Part shown: one piece after another, positions 11,208 through 24,640 of the stretch | Layout of the letters: each line of letters starts with the position of its first letter | How positions within the stretch are numbered: position 1 is the stretch's first letter | Assembly: GCA_014529385.2 (NCBI GenBank) | Contig: CM043962.1 | Coordinates: forward strand, 40,774,598-40,838,597 | Source of the DNA: Adiantum capillus-veneris | Lineage: Eukaryota; Streptophyta; Polypodiopsida; Polypodiales; Pteridaceae | Direction: 5' to 3' | Length of the DNA stretch: 64,000 nucleotides | Translations under genes and position numbers: made by a program | Notes under the pieces: model-generated | Told to the model about the DNA's origin: nothing | Seen by the model: the letters and a program-made list of their open reading frames with translations, nothing else | Databases searched by the model: none

Positions 11208-12299
11208 CTTGTTTGATTCATAGCTCTTGATTGGTAGCACCACCCTCTTGTTCGAAGCGGCGCTCTTCCTTTTCCATACCGGTGGCCTCTCACACCACCT
11301 CTACAGCACTCCTCTAAAATTCCCTTTGAAGGCCCTGTCTGTAACATACCCGAGATCAGCTACCTTAGAACTTTTGAAGCACTCCCCTCTAGCTGATCTG
11401 TGCAGCATTTTCACTCCTCTTTTTTCTGCTATGCTCCTCGACCAAACAGCTGCTCTAAAGCTCTTCGCTAACCTATAGATGGAGGCATGGTCCCCTTCAA
11501 CTCTCCAACTCCACCAGCTTGTATGGAGACCCCTTCTGAATTCGCCGTCAACATACAACTCTCCGGGTTCCCAGACGCCTTTGAGCTCTCGGTATCAAGT
11601 CCCCCGGACCCTGCAGGTGTCACCAGCCAGTCCTTTACGTTCTGTAGCATAGGCTTGCCCCCCCATGCACCATCAAACCAATGCCCTCTTGACCCTTCAA
11701 CCTGCAGAACACCTCTCTCGTCCGCCTACCTGCCGGACGCTTATGGCCCCTCTCTCTGTAGCCGCCCTGGACGACCTCTCTCCCCTAGTAGCCGGCCTCG
11801 CGGCCTGTCTTTTCTTTACACCCGAGGGTCACGAACCCCTTGCTATGCATGAACTGGTGGTCCTCCCTTAGCTCTCCCAATTGCGCTCCTTTGCATGGTG
11901 TTTACCACCGCCAGTAGCTCCCAGTTAGCTCTCGTCATGCAGCTTTTGGCGGCACTCCCATGCAATGCACTCAGCTGCAGTAGCGCCACCATGCAGCTAC
12001 GTCGGCTCGTTCCCTTTTTTCTTTTATTTCCCAGCTTAATGAAGTTTTCCTTATAAAATAAATCCCTTGGCTGGCCTTGGTTCTCACCCCCATGATGCCG
12101 ATGGTAAAAACAAAGCTCCTTCATGGCTTACATATCTAACAAGGCATTGCTTGGCACAAAACATCTTCCTCTTTTGAACGGCCACCGCATTAGGATTATA
12201 TGTCGATGAGCATTGCCAAGCAGAGCATTTCCGACCAACAATTTTATTGTGAACTCTCTCGTCCATAATAATGTTCCACATAAAGCTTTAATTCTTCAA

Positions 12300-14936
12300 G
12301 ACGCAATCATTGGTTAAAGCATTTGGAGAAATTCCTTTCCTTTAAACTAAGTTAAACAGTATGAAGCTTCCTTGCCAACTATGTCGGTCATAGCCTCAAT
12401 CAATGCATTGCAAGTGATGCCACTTCAAATAGGATTCTCTTCAAGAATTGTTTGTGCTTTTATAGTATCCCGTACTTAGCATAAATATAAATCAAAGCAA
12501 TGCCGTTCTCCATATGTGGCCCACATATTGACCAAGGCAATACCCAGCACACCAATTTTTCCATGCTCTGGCCTAGTTTGCATCGTGTGGCCTTGTTTCT
12601 CATCGTGGAAGCGCAGCGACACGCAGCGTGTCAAAACAACCAACCCGATCTGTGTCCAAAAAAGCATGTAAGTCTGGCGGGAATGATCTCCACTTGGGAT
12701 AAAACAAGCCAAGACGTAAAGTACCACTCAAGTAGTGTAAAATCCTCTGGACACCCTATCAATGCTTAGACCTTGGGCTATGCATAAATCTGCTGACCTG
12801 TGAGACTGTAAACTAAATATCAGGCCTCGTGTTGCATACATAAATGAGGGATCCAGCAGAATTTTAGTAAAGAGTGACATCTACCTCGGATCACCAACAA
12901 CATGAAGACTCGATTTAAAATCTATTTCCATGGGAGTGGCAATAGGTTTGCAATCCTCAAGTCCAAACTTACAACTAGCAATGTTTCAATGTAACTTTTC
13001 TCACACAAGGAAATACCACCATTACACTGATTAAACTAAACTGTATACCCAAGTAATGATGCAACAACCCCAAATCTTTCATCTTAAAAGTAGCATTCAA
13101 ATTAGCATTGAATTCAACAATATGTCTCTCATTTGGTCGAGTGATTAGCAAATATCCACATAAAGAACCACAATGAGAATAACATCACCCTCATGCTTTA
13201 CATACAATGTTCTTTCTGTTGGGCTGTTACAAAAGCCTCGTTTGACCAAATGAGTGTGAGCCTTATCATACCAAGCACGAGGAGATTGCTTCAACCCATA
13301 CAAAGCTTTTTTACATGTGCACACCTTATCCTCTTGTCCTTTCTTGACAAAACCGTGAGGTTGCATTACATAAACTTCCTCAAATATGTCATCATTCAAG
13401 AAAGCAATAACAATGTCTGATTGATGTACATCCCAACCCAAATGAGCTGCCAATGCACATAGAAAATGCACGGTAGTCGTACAACAAGTGGGAGAAAAAT
13501 TCTCTTCATAATCTATGCCTTTCTATTGTGCATAACCCTCTGCAACAAGTCGAGCCTTATAGCGATCAATCTCACCATCTGGCTTGTGTTTCAACTTGTA
13601 AACCCACTTCGTACCAATGGTCTTTTTGCCAGGAGGCTATTCACATAAAGTCCATGTGTCATTTTCTATAAGTGCGTCATATTCTGATTACATGGCAGCC
13701 ATCCAATTTTTTGAATTCTGTGCTTCATCAAAAGACAGAGGTTCCTCAACATCATGTAAGCTAGACATAGCCAAAGCATAACAATCTGATGCATAAGATA
13801 CATGGTGAGATCCTGAACAAGTGCAACTAGACAAAGGTGCATCCACTTTACTGTCACGCAATATATTCACCATCCATTTTGGAATACCTCTAGCCTGCTC
13901 ATTTTCAACCCTTTCCTCATCAAGTACAATATGTACATCTGCATCAGTAATAGGCTAGTCTGTAACATTTTAAAAACCCCCATAGGTTGTACATTTGCCT
14001 CATTGGAATGTACATTTGAACTTCCACCATTGAAAAGAAGCAACAAAGTGTCATAAATGTCCTATGAGCTTATATTATTGTCTCTAGTACATGACAGCAA
14101 GGGCTGAGTAGAATCTTCCACAACACAACATCTTGTAAAACCAAAATACACTTTGTTTGTGGATGATACAACCTGTAAACTTTTCTTTTAGCACTATAAC
14201 CAAAAAAAATACATTCGACAATCTTATCATCCAATTTTTTGTGTTGTATTTGTGGCACCAAAGAATATGCCAAACAACCAAAAACACGTATGTGCTCTAT
14301 ATAACGCTAGTTTCTATTATGCCATGATTCATATGGATTCATAGAATGCAAAGCTTTTGTACGACACCTGTTAAGTACATAAGTGGCACACATGATGGCC
14401 TCAAGCCAAAATGAATGTAGTAAAGCTTGACTTTTGACCATACATCATGCCATTTTCATAAGTAACTTTTTTTTCCTCTCAGCAACACCATTTTATTGAA
14501 GCGTATAACGCACTGTGCATTGGTGTTTTATCCCACGACTAGCCAAAAAAGCATTAAATTCATGAGACATACCCCCTCGATCGGAACGGAGGGTGCCCAA
14601 TGTAGTACATTATGAGATATTTTCAGCCATAGCCAAAAATTGTTTGAAGCACATAAACACTTCAGGCTTTGCTTTAAGGGGATATACACATGCATGCTTG
14701 GAGTAATCATCAATGAAAGTCACGAAGTAAAGGTAATTGCCCAAGGAGGAAGTTTGCATGGGTCCACAAACATCACTATGCACAAGCTGCAACCTGCATG
14801 TGGCCCTAATTGAACCATCCTTTGGAAACTTAGAATGTTGCATCTTACCCAAAATACAGCCTTCACAAACATGTTTGACAGGTGCTTTAAGAGGCGGCAA
14901 AGAAGCAATTATATCAGATTTCTGCAAACGCAACAA
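12300..14936 (-). pseudogene. Ty1/copia pol relic (integrase to RNase H)
   Basis: Reading leftwards: 14610-14936 is GAG-pre-integrase (HVCEGCILGKMQHSKFP) joined to the integrase core start (SDVCGPMQTSSLGNYLYFVT, FIDDYSKHACVYPL). Broken integrase follows across 14100-14610, recognisable as degraded GGEYMS, QQNGVAERK and VFGCLAYSLVP equivalents. Reverse transcriptase occupies 13145-13471 (HQSDIVIAFLNDDIFEEVYV, KKALYGLKQSPRAWYDK) and stops inside the catalytic YVDD box, where the frame reads LYVDIC then a stop. The downstream RT and RNase H part (about 12480-13140) survives in shifted frames, for example MKDLGLLHHYLG. Multiple stops and shifts make it inactive. No gag or LTR is visible on the right, where it abuts a GA tract. 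Confidence 0.85.
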
Positions 14937-14946
14937 ATTGGCAAAC

Positions 14947-14947
<1 letters not shown>

Positions 14948-15022
<75 letters not shown>

Positions 15023-15044
15023 TAAAGAAAGAGAATGAGAGAGA
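14948..15044. repeat. (GA)n microsatellite at the truncated end of the copia pol relic
   Basis: About 65 bp of uninterrupted GA starts 12 bp from the last recognisable pol codon; more GA-rich sequence follows to 15044. From 15045 to 16570 I see no gene that I can support. A 127-codon frame at 15984-16367 is open, but its composition and lack of motifs do not identify it. Confidence 0.9.
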
Positions 15045-16574
15045 GAGTAGATCTGCAACCTTGGAGGATCTACACTTTTTGTCAGATGTAGGCAGCATAG
15101 AATGTCCTCTTGATGATTAGGAGGTGGAAGTGACAAGAGAGAAAAGGGGGGGAAAGAGAAAGAGTTGGTTCACATTTTAGCAAAGAGAGAATGCAATGAG
15201 AGAATATGCAAAATCTACTTTTTTGGCAGGGGAGAGTTGAAAATTACTTCTTTTATTGAGAACTAAGTGAGAGAGAGTGTTTTATATGCTAGAGAGAGAG
15301 GAGAGAGATGGAAAAAAGACATTTTAAAATTTAGTTACCCACCTCTCTTTTGGGTTAAAATAGCCTATTTTCAAAATACAAAATATACAAATGGTATTGT
15401 TAAAAATCTCACCATAGGCCTTTTTGCCCTCTCTTTTAGGCTTGGTTAAACTTGGCTTAAGCTTTAAGAATTTTCTTAAACTGCTAAATAAAGAGGCTCT
15501 CATATACCCCATTCCCTTCCTAATGGAATTTACTTTGCAAAATGAGACAAAACTCAAGGCAAACCGCAAGCCAAAAAACTACAGATAATTGCCAGAGTGG
15601 GAGTCAACTGGACCACTAAACCATCAGAGAGTAAACTGAAAATATGTGCAAAACCATGGCGTGAATCTGGGAAAAATCCGGTAGAGTTTCCCCTGAAAGC
15701 TGAGCAAAAACTCAAAAATTTCACAGACACTCACTGTGTCATTAGAAAAATCCACAAATGGCATACATAGCACTACGGAAACCCTAGCAAAATAGCTCAC
15801 TCCTGAGACCAAGTGTCTCTATGGATGTATCCTTGTCCAAAGATACCTGTAAACCAACGAACTGCTCCCTGCAAGCTCTACCAAGCTCAAATTGTATCGG
15901 CAAATGCATACATAGCATGAAAATACACAAAACCGTGCGAAAAGCTCTTTGGAACTTTCCAGACAATCATACATGAGCACTACATGTGCTGCATAATCCA
16001 CACTGGAAAGACTGTGCAACATGTGAGAAAAACCGTTGGGAAACCAGCACACACTACCTCATCAGTCACTAACCACATCGATCAAAAGCACGTGCCAAGA
16101 ACTAAGCACGCTCGAGGGAAAAACTGCTCCAAAATGGGTCGTCGGAGCCGTATGTGTCGGTATGTGTCGTCGAAGTCGGAATATTGGGAAAGTGTCGAAG
16201 CCGAAACGCAAGGAGAGTACATCGGAGCCAAATTCACTCCGGAATGGGCATGGGAGGGAAGCCCATGGCGAGGCTATTCTAGAGGAGATCCCTGGTGCTC
16301 TCGCTATGTGGAAGCTGATAAAAACGCTCGATGTCTCCTTCTGTCTCGTCGGGCAAAAGCACGCTAGGTGATTAGCCGCCTGACCGGTGTTTAAACCAAT
16401 ATGCCGAGCCCTCAATGCTAAAATTCGGTGTTGATTCATCAAATCAATGTCAAAAATTTCTGTCGAGGCTACCGCCTGCTGTGTCGGACGAGAGTCTCTG
16501 ATGCTCAGGAGAACGCCAAAAAACAGGCCGATGCCGGGTGATGTCCGGGCTTACTCTCCAAAGTCACAGTCGCT

Positions 16575-16710
<136 letters not shown>

Positions 16711-16857
16711 CATTCCCTGTGGTGGTGAGAGAATCTCTCTCTATCTCAATCTCTCACGCTCGAGATCTTTTGCTCTCAAGCTTCCGGGGTGCGTGAGAGC
16801 GGAGCGGGGAGGTAGGGGCTTTAGTGATGGGAGCACATGGGGTCGAGGAGTCGGCGC

Positions 16858-16878
16858 GGGGGGGGGGGGGGGGGGGGG
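16858..16878. repeat. Poly-G tract
   Basis: A run of about 21 G interrupts otherwise mixed sequence. Its true length is uncertain, since homopolymers of this kind are often mis-sized in assemblies. Confidence 0.85.
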
Positions 16879-16999
16879 TTTGGGGTGTCGAGAACCCTGT
16901 GGGAGCTATCCCTTGCACACAAAGAGTGTGTAAAGCAACTTGATTTTTTTTTTTTAAGTTCAATACACTATCAAACTGTCTTTGAGAGTGTGTGTGTGT

Positions 17000-17860
17000 G
17001 TGGCTCCCTTGCTCGGCTTGTCTCTGCTGATAGCGCTGCTACCTGGGTTGCTCCTCTTCTCTACTAGAATCCAAATTGCAATTTGCCCCCAAATTGTACC
17101 TCTGCTCGGTTCTTTGGCTGCCCTGATTCCCTTTCCCCTTTGCACTTTTGTGCCTCCCAATCTCTGCAATTGAGTGTGTGTGTGTGTGTGCGCGCACGCG
17201 CGCGTGCAAGACACCACCACCAATGCATTTGCTGTTGCCCGATTCTCTTGGTTGCCCCAAATTTTATACCCAAATTTGCTACCTTTTTTCCAGCGCTACC
17301 CAAGAGTCTCATCCTTCGACTAGCTATTCAATCGTCCCACGATGCCTACTCGTCAAACTGCTTTGCTAAATGCTTTCCCATTGCTTTGATTCTCTTCAAG
17401 CCTTCAAGGCTTTCAACTTTGTGTTGAAGCTACCAAAAGCACCCAATTGCAAACTTTCCCCTTTGTTTGGCTTGCAATTCTCAGCTACTCGACTCCTCTC
17501 TATCTCTTGTCCACCAATGTGCTGCAACTAGAGAGAGTGTGTGTAGCACACGGGCTCAAAAGAATCCTGTTGCTCGCAGTTGTGAGTCCTACTCTAAGCC
17601 TTTTCACCTCAAGATCTACCAATTTTTTGTAGAGCTTCCAAAAGCTCTTTGATTCTCCAAAGTCCAAGAGGGATTGCGTGCACCGGGTAGCGGAGATCCG
17701 TGATCTCGTGTAGGTGCTCACCAAGGAGCTCCGATCCGATGACATTGAGCCGGATCTACTACTGACAAGCTCAAACTGCCATGGCCAAGCTCCGTTGCTC
17801 CCGTGTCTGTCATCGAAAAGCAATCGCACGCGTGTCGTTTGCCATAGCTTTGATACCACT
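17000..17860 (-). pseudogene. Copia leader and Gag N-terminal remnant with PBS
   Basis: Immediately left of the LTR start at 17861 is agctttgataccac. On the minus strand this reads GTGGTATCAAAGCT, the initiator-Met tRNA primer-binding site. Beyond it, minus-strand frames contain short Gag-like strings (TRCTQSLLDFGESKSFWKL, 17570-17680), matching the N-terminal region of copia Gag only loosely. The rest is broken. Two GT-rich tracts lie at 16988-17002 and 17172-17200. Confidence 0.5.
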
Positions 17861-18060
17861 TGTGAGTGCGCGTGTGCATGGATGGGTGCGTGTGCAGTGC
17901 GTACAGGGAAGGGGAGAAGCACGAGACGGTGTGGGTGGAGAAACCTCAAGAACTAGTGAGTGAGATGCTCCTTATTCATATGTATATAATGAATAAGGGC
18001 ATGTACACACGATGGACGGGCGGCCAGGACATCGGACGTCTAGTCAGGCAAAAAGTGTAG
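17861..18060 (-). mobile_element. Copia LTR (minus orientation), right end truncated
   Basis: This 200-bp segment is the reverse complement of the LTR at 45830-46032. Shared blocks include tgtacatgcccttattcat, gaataaggagca, ctcactcactagt and cgtgcttctccccttccc. It starts TGTGAGTG beside the PBS. The far end, which should be TGTTGG-like, is not visible; it is cut where plus-strand copia sequence begins. Confidence 0.65.
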
Positions 18061-19260
18061 CCCCTTTACTTCAACAATGTTTCTATTGACCACTTTGCAT
18101 GAAATTTGGAATATGTTTCATATGGAAATTAGTAACAACTATAGTGAATGAATGCACCATGGAGAAGGTTTCTAGTTCTTTGTTGAATGAAGAGATGAAC
18201 ATGAAGAACAATGTCTCTAGGAAAGGTTCTATTGCTCTTAATATTCGTGTTATAGCACAGTTAATAAATGAATTTGTAGAAAGAAGAAGATAAAAATAAA
18301 ATCTCATTCTCATCATGGCATAAAGTGTTACCATTGCAATAAACCTAGTCATATACAAAAGGATTGTTTTAGATGGTAGATGGAAGAGAGAGCAAAGAAC
18401 AGCTAAAGGTAAGCAAGTTCAAGACAAAGGTGAACAAAAAGCTTTGTCTATGAAAATTGATGAAGCAAACATAATAAAATTACATGGAGATCATGTGTTG
18501 TTCTTATCATCTCTTGAATATGATGTTTTAGTTGTAAGTTTCACTATTACCTTATAAAACTGGATCATTGATTTTGGTGCATCATTTCATGTTACTCTAT
18601 GTAGAGAATGGTTTTCTACTTATGATGCTTCAAGAAAAGGTGTAGTTCATTTTGGAAACAATTATGAATATGACATAGTAGATGTGAGGTTACGGTTTGC
18701 TAATGGCTGTAACTTCTATTTGAAGAATGTGAAACACATTCTAAAGCTGGAAAAAGTTTGATTAGCAATTTACAACTTGAGGTGAGCATTAGCATATCTC
18801 TTTTGGAGATATTTCTTGGAAGTTTTCAAAGGGTTCTTTGATTGTAGCAAAGGGTTTTAAACATGGAGCTCTTTACACTCTACATGTTTCTAGTGTTAAG
18901 AACAATGTTATATATATATAGCCAAGGAGCCAAATACATCTTTGTGGCATTTTCAGCTAGATCATATGAGTGAGAAGGGAATGCAAGCATTTTCTTGTTT
19001 GGGTTATTTATTGGGTGTTGATTATTATACCTTTAATATGTTTGATCATTGTTTCTATGGTAAACAAACATAAAATCTTCACAAAGCAAGTGGTTATAGA
19101 AGAAGTAAGTGCTTAGAGCTGATACATAGTGACATTTGTGGTCCTATTCCTAGTGTCTCATTAGGATGTGCTTCTTATTTTCCACATTCATAGATGACTA
19201 TTCTTGAAAATTTTGGGTTTGTCCTCTTAAACACAAGCATCAAGTGCTTGATGCATTAAA
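18061..19260 (+). pseudogene. Ty1/copia Gag-protease-integrase fragment
   Basis: In order: a Gag C-terminal region (KVSSSLLNEEMNMKN, about 18155-18215) and a complete CCHC knuckle, CYHCNKPSHIQKDC (about 18330-18371). Then comes protease with WIIDFGASFHVT (Ser to Phe in the D-S-G-A site), FSTYDASRKGVVHFGN and LKNVKHI. A GAG-pre-integrase trace (ALYTLHVSSVKNN, about 18870-18905) and the integrase start (LIHSDICGP- and FIDDYS-like in shifted frames, 19110-19200) follow. Frame changes and stops occur throughout. It ends abruptly at about 19260, where gypsy Gag sequence begins. Confidence 0.75.
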
Positions 19261-19289
19261 AAAGACTCTCTCCCATAAGAGAGGAGGAA

Positions 19290-19896
19290 TCCAAAGAATG
19301 AGAAAGAAGCAAATTTCTAAGTTCCTTTGAAGATGTGGCTCTACAAAGAAGGCGGTCTAGACGATTGCCAACTCCTCCCAAGAGGAAACAGTCAACCCAT
19401 AGTCCTTCTCCTCATCACTCCAAAAGGGAAGAGAAGAAACAAAGGAAGAAAAAAACAAGAAAGAGGTCACCCTCTTCTCCTTCTTGTTCATCTTCCTCCT
19501 CTTCCGACGAAATCAATAGTATTCTCCTATAGAATACAAGAGTAAAGGACATCACAAATCTTACCTTGCATGGCAAAGATCCCAAAAGCTCAAGAACCTC
19601 AAATAGGGACGAAAGAGTGTTTATTTTCTCACCTATGATGTCACCTTTCGTGCTACCAACAAAGTATTGTCCTTCATCGAGCAATTTGATGCGGCCTTTG
19701 GAGACGAGGGTTTCATGGATTCCTCCAAGCTATGCCATGTAGCTATGCACCTCTAGAAATATGATTGTCAATGGTGGACTAGCCTTCATGGCAAAGGTGA
19801 AGCCCAAAAGATATAGAAAAATCTACGAGTTTCGATCCTGAAGCAATTCCTTGCAAGCAATACAAAGGACAAAGTGCTTACCGAATGACGGAGTTT
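19290..19896 (+). pseudogene. Old gypsy element, fragment 1: Gag N-terminal half
   Basis: A frame with a few stops reads QFDAAFGDEGF, SSKLCHVAMHL, QWWTSLHGKGEA and SILKQFLASNTKDKVL, which is the retrotransposon Gag domain of a Ty3/gypsy element. Upstream is a basic, Ser-rich stretch (19320-19540). The reading stops at 19896, where the LTR of E1 begins, and resumes at 29346-29350, the other copy of the target duplication AGTTT. The element's own 5' LTR is missing; copia sequence abuts it at about 19260-19290. Confidence 0.8.
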
Positions 19897-22800
19897 TGTA
19901 AGGTCCCCATTCGGGCCGACACCGAAAACGGGATGGTACCATTGACAGGTCTCTAGGCCTACTAAAGTCAGAGTCCTTAAACAAGAAAAATTCCAGGGAA
20001 TTCACCCTTACCATTGACAATGGTTTAGGTTTATAGCCCTAGAAAGAGACCTAGTTCTGTCTCGTAGTAGAAACGGGACCATTTAAAAAAAAATCCGGCC
20101 CTATAACTTCATCATTCAGATTATGGTTTCCTTAGCCACCCAACTCTTTTTTGCCCCTAACATATGTGAGGGCACAACCATTGGTGGATTCCTCTTCCAA
20201 GTGAAGAAGTTTCTAAACGTTTTAGCGCGCGGGAATGGATAGTTACCTGACTAATGGTCCACCCGTCCATGATTGACAACCTTAGTCAATCCCCACTTAC
20301 CACCCCACACTCACACATGATTTCTGTGTTGTTTAATTACTACCACATTCTTTTCACAATTAAAACAATGATTCCTTTTAACTTTCACAACTGCATTTCA
20401 TTAAGACAACCTTTGAAAACAGTATTGAAGACATTCTTTCAGCAAACAAACATCTTTAGACTTAAGACAAGGTACTGTCATTCTGAAGTATCTCTGACTA
20501 GTACTAGCTTGTCTCAAGACCACCTATACAGGGGTGAAAAAATGGCACCTATTCCTTATTTATAAAAACCGGGGTGGAAAAAGCCATCACCCAAAGTCCG
20601 AGCGCCCATACGCCAACCGGGCGGTTCCTCTAGGATAAACTTGAAAGTGATATCCACAAACACAAACAAGCATGGGGTAAAGACTCCATGCGTGCTGAGT
20701 AAACCGACTCATCCATGATGGTATCTCCATCATTACTCATTACCTGGAGTAAAATATTTCCAAGGAATCAGAGGTGTCTTGAGACAAGCTGTCTTAAGGA
20801 TGGTCAAACATTTCTTTCTTAGGTCAATCAGTCATAAACCAATCATTTCTTTCCTATTTACAATCATTGCTCGTTGGTTTCGTGGAAGTTACCTTCCATT
20901 TACAGCCAGTTTATCCTTCCTAACCTTACGTATGCAATGTTAACTTAAAAATGAACTTTAAAAGATTTTAAGTGAACAAAATAGAAATCCACCTAGGACT
21001 GATCGTCCATGTGCTGTGGGGCGGGAGCCCGTAGACTTTCCTCCGTTGGCCAATGGCTAGGCCCAGCCTCATGGTCATTAGTGGCCTTGTTTCTTTTGTT
21101 GCTAACATCCTCTTCCTCGGTAAGAGGATTTTCCCTGGTTCTCTTTAGAGCCATGTCGGCAGCCTTATAAAAAGACTTAATCGATTAGAAGTTTAATTGA
21201 ATAATCTTCTTTTTCCTTTTTTACCCAAAAATAACAATTTTTGGAGTAAGTAGGTATCTTTAATAGTCAATTTGATGAGATATTCCTTTTGTAAGTTATT
21301 TATGCTATAAGTAATTTCCCATAATTATCATTTAATTTGGGAAGCCCTTTAACTAGGTTTATCCTTAGTCTATATTCCATTTAAGCTTTAGTAGATTATA
21401 AATTTCAATCGGCTAATGGATTACTCGCCCTAAATTGTAATTGAATATGTTCTATCTTTAGGAATTTTTATAAATTTAATTTATAACCTTTCCCTCCTAT
21501 ACTTATAGTCTAATTTATGCAGAATTTTACTGATAGTAATTTGTTATACCAACCATTTATGCTAAGGTAATTTTTCTCACCCTTCAATAGAAATTTTGGA
21601 CCTCAAGTATTTATTTGGTAATTAAATAAATTCATTTACTAATTTCCTTTCTCTATTTTATACGCAAAATTGGTTACTTTCATTAAAGATAAATACCTAA
21701 ACTATTTATCCAAGGTTGGGATGTTTATCATGGATTTTTCAAGGTGTGTTCTACCTTTGATATTTATCTCAAAGGTTTTTGGATTGATTTACTATATTTC
21801 CCCTTTTATTTTTCCCTAAAAATATTGTACTTTTACTAGGATAATTAGGTAAACTAATTATCTGAGGGTAAAATAATTATCATGGGTTTCCTAAGGTGTA
21901 ATTAACCTCTGATAAATAACTCAAAACATTTTTAATCAATTTGATTATTTTCCCCTTTAAATTTCTCTAAAGAACAGTGTAAGTTTTCCTAATTAATTAT
22001 GAAAATTACTCAAAAAATTATAAGATAATTTTCCTAGCTTAATGACTATCTAATGCAGCTTTGATAATTAACTCAATTTAATCTAAACTTAATTAATATA
22101 TTTTCCATTAATTTATGGTTAATTTGGATAATTTTAGTCCTAATATGATAGGATAATTAATTAGCTTAATATTCCCAAGATTAATTACAACAATCAGTAG
22201 AGAATATTTAAATAAAAGAGGATTTATAAGTATACATAGGCCTAATCTTTAATTTATTAAGAAAATAGATTAATCTAACCTTGCTAATTAAGAAGGATTA
22301 GGCTAATTACCGTTTAAGTTAATCAACTAGAGCTTAATCTCTAGTGATTTCTGCATAGCGGTCTCTCTAGATGAGAGAGAGTATGTCAAGGCTCCGAGTC
22401 TAAATTTTTATGAAGGGAAGGGGGTCTTTTTATAGTTTTTCTGGGCCCCGGGCTGTTCCTGGCAGGTTTTGACACCCCAAGGAGGCCCCCAGCTTGAAGA
22501 TGGCACCAACTGCTGGTATATTAGTCTTTGGAAGGTTCCCCCAGCTCCACACTGCCCCCATACCTTCCAGAATCGATTTTGGTTGATTTTACTGATTTCT
22601 AATGATGAAAATTGGAATATTAGTTTATTCTAGAACCTTAGGATAAGAAAGTCTTTGTTAATAATTATTACTGAAACCATCCAATTTTTATTAACTAATT
22701 GAATTCCTAGTGTAACCTTTCAGGGCCTGTAACTTTTCTAGTTTTTATCGGATTCTGATTGTGAAAATTACTAACCATAGTAAAGCTCTGCTTATGATTC

Positions 22801-22906
22801 CAAAACTACCAATATTAGCCATGATTGAATCCTTCAACAGTGGTTTTCAAGTTAATTTTACAAGCTTTGTAAAAATTTTAAGGTTTTGAAAACTAAAAAC
22901 CTTACA
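19897..22906 (-). repeat. E1 3' LTR
   Basis: It starts TGTAAGGTCCCC and ends ACCTTACA-like (aaaaaccttaca). It matches 26421-29345 with scattered substitutions plus an extra ~100 bp (about 20744-20842) absent from the other copy. TATAAAAAGA is intact here (22434-22425, minus). It carries a copy of the short exon (21154-20993) that reads MALKRTREN... for 53 codons, with TAG as codon 54 directly before the donor. Confidence 0.93.
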
Positions 22907-22941
22907 ATCACCCCAGCTTAAGGAATTGAGATGTGCTCATC

Positions 22942-24640
22942 TCAACCGAAATTGGGAAAATCTTTGCGAAGTGATACTTCATCCTCCCAGGTGGCATCTT
23001 CAGTGGGGTAGTCCTTCCATTTTACTAAATGTTCTCTGATAACTCTGTTTCTTAGACTCCTTTCCCTAGTGTCGAGAATATAATCTGGTTGAAGTTCAAG
23101 AATTCCTTGCTTTTGCATCACAATCTGTTCGTCATCTAGAGTGTGATTTGGATTTGGGATGTAGGGTTTTAGAAGACTGATATGGAATACATTATGGACC
23201 TTGAGGTGCTCAGGCAATTTTAGTTTGTAAGCTTGATCATCACTGATTACTTTAATCACTTCATAAGGTTCACAATATCTGGGGCTTAGTTTTTTGTATT
23301 TTCCCAAGGATAAAGTGCTTCTTTTTGGTCGTACCCTTAGGAATACTTTATCCCCTTGTTTGAAAACCCGATCAGACCATTTTTTATCAGCATATTGTTT
23401 TTTGCGGTCCTTGGCTGCCTGAATGTCTTGTCTTATGGCTTTGGTTTGGGCATCCATCTCCTCCAACATTTGCTTTGAAGCTTCTACTCTTGTAGTAGGG
23501 TCAGAAAAGTTTAGGGGTGATATACATTCATGCCCATAAAGAGCGTTAAATGGTGACATCCCAATGATTTTATGAAAGGATGAGTTATAGGCAAATTCCA
23601 CCAGAGGAAGAAATTGGATCCATTTCCGGGGTTCTCTACTACAATAGGCTCTAAGGATGTCTTCAATAACTTGATTTAGTCTTTCTGTCTGGCCGTCTGT
23701 CTGAGGGTGATAGGATATACTGAAACATAGCTGAGTTCCTAAGGATTCAAATAAATCTTTCCAGAATTTTGAAGTGAATTTTGCATCTTTGTCACTGACT
23801 ATTCTCTTAGGAAGTCCGTGTAATCTGAAGATCTCTTTGATAAAGAGACAACTTATGTCTGATGCAGTGTAAGCTGTTTTTACAGGCATCAAATGGGATA
23901 CTTTAGTCAGCATATCCACTACCACCATAATGGAGTCGTAGCCCCCTTGAACAGTGGGAAGGCCTGTTAAAAAGTCCATGCTAATGAGTTCCCACTTCAT
24001 TTGTGGAATGTCCAAAGGTTGAAGTTTCCCTGGCATCATTACTCGTTCAGCCTTAATCCTTTGACAGGAAAGACATTGTATGATGTAGCGAAGTATATCT
24101 CCTTTCATTCCTGGCCAGAAATAGCTTTTCCTTATGGCATTAAGGGTCTTTGCATAACTAGGATGGCCGGAAACTGGAGCGTTGTGTCCTTCATAAAGTA
24201 TTAACTCCTTTAATGTTGGATTCTTAGGAATGTAAAGCCGATACTTATAATAGAGAAGCCCATCCTCAAGTGAATAATCCTTGATTTTGTCTTTGTCTTT
24301 CTCTTTTAGGTCTTGTTGATTGATAACCTGTAGAAGTTTTTGATAATCCTTATTTTCCAGGGAAGCTTCCTTAACCTTGTTTAGGATTGGATTTTTGACT
24401 GTGGAAATAGCCCCAAGAAAAACCTTACGGCTAAGAGCGTCAGCAACCACATTCTCTTTCCCTGGTTTATATTTTATTTCAAAGTCATATTCCTGTAGGA
24501 GTTTTATCCATCTTCTCTGCCTCATGTTGAGTGTTGCTTGTGAGAAAATCCATTTTAAACTTTGATTGATCGATGATTAACTGGAACTTCCCCCCTAGAA
24601 GATAGTGCCTCTAGAGTTTTAGAGCATGGATGACAGCTAC
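22942..24640 (-). pseudogene. E1 truncated pol: RNase H end, integrase, chromodomain
   Basis: An open frame of 527 codons (24525-22942) starts MRQRRWIKLLQEYDFEIKY and VADALSRKVF (RNase H end). It continues with the HHCC zinc-binding domain (GHPSYAKTL, CLSCQRIKAE) and an integrase core with D in MDFLTGLP, D in IVSDKDAKFTSKFW and E in DGQTERLNQV, so the DDE triad is present. A GPY-like region and a C-terminal chromodomain (HLVKWKDYPTEDATWE) complete it. The lead-in 24526-24640 holds remnants of VIHALKL-RHYLLG in a frame broken by stops. Everything from protease through RT is missing: Gag sequence is joined here at about 24640. Family integrases are usually part of a ~1,200-1,400-residue polyprotein. 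Confidence 0.85.

Noticed and set aside
11487-11852. 121-codon Pro/Ser-rich frame
   Set aside because: No motif, overlapping frames on both strands and no support from context.
15984-16367. 127-codon frame near 16 kb
   Set aside because: Frames of similar length exist on the opposite strand and in another frame; no domain is recognisable.
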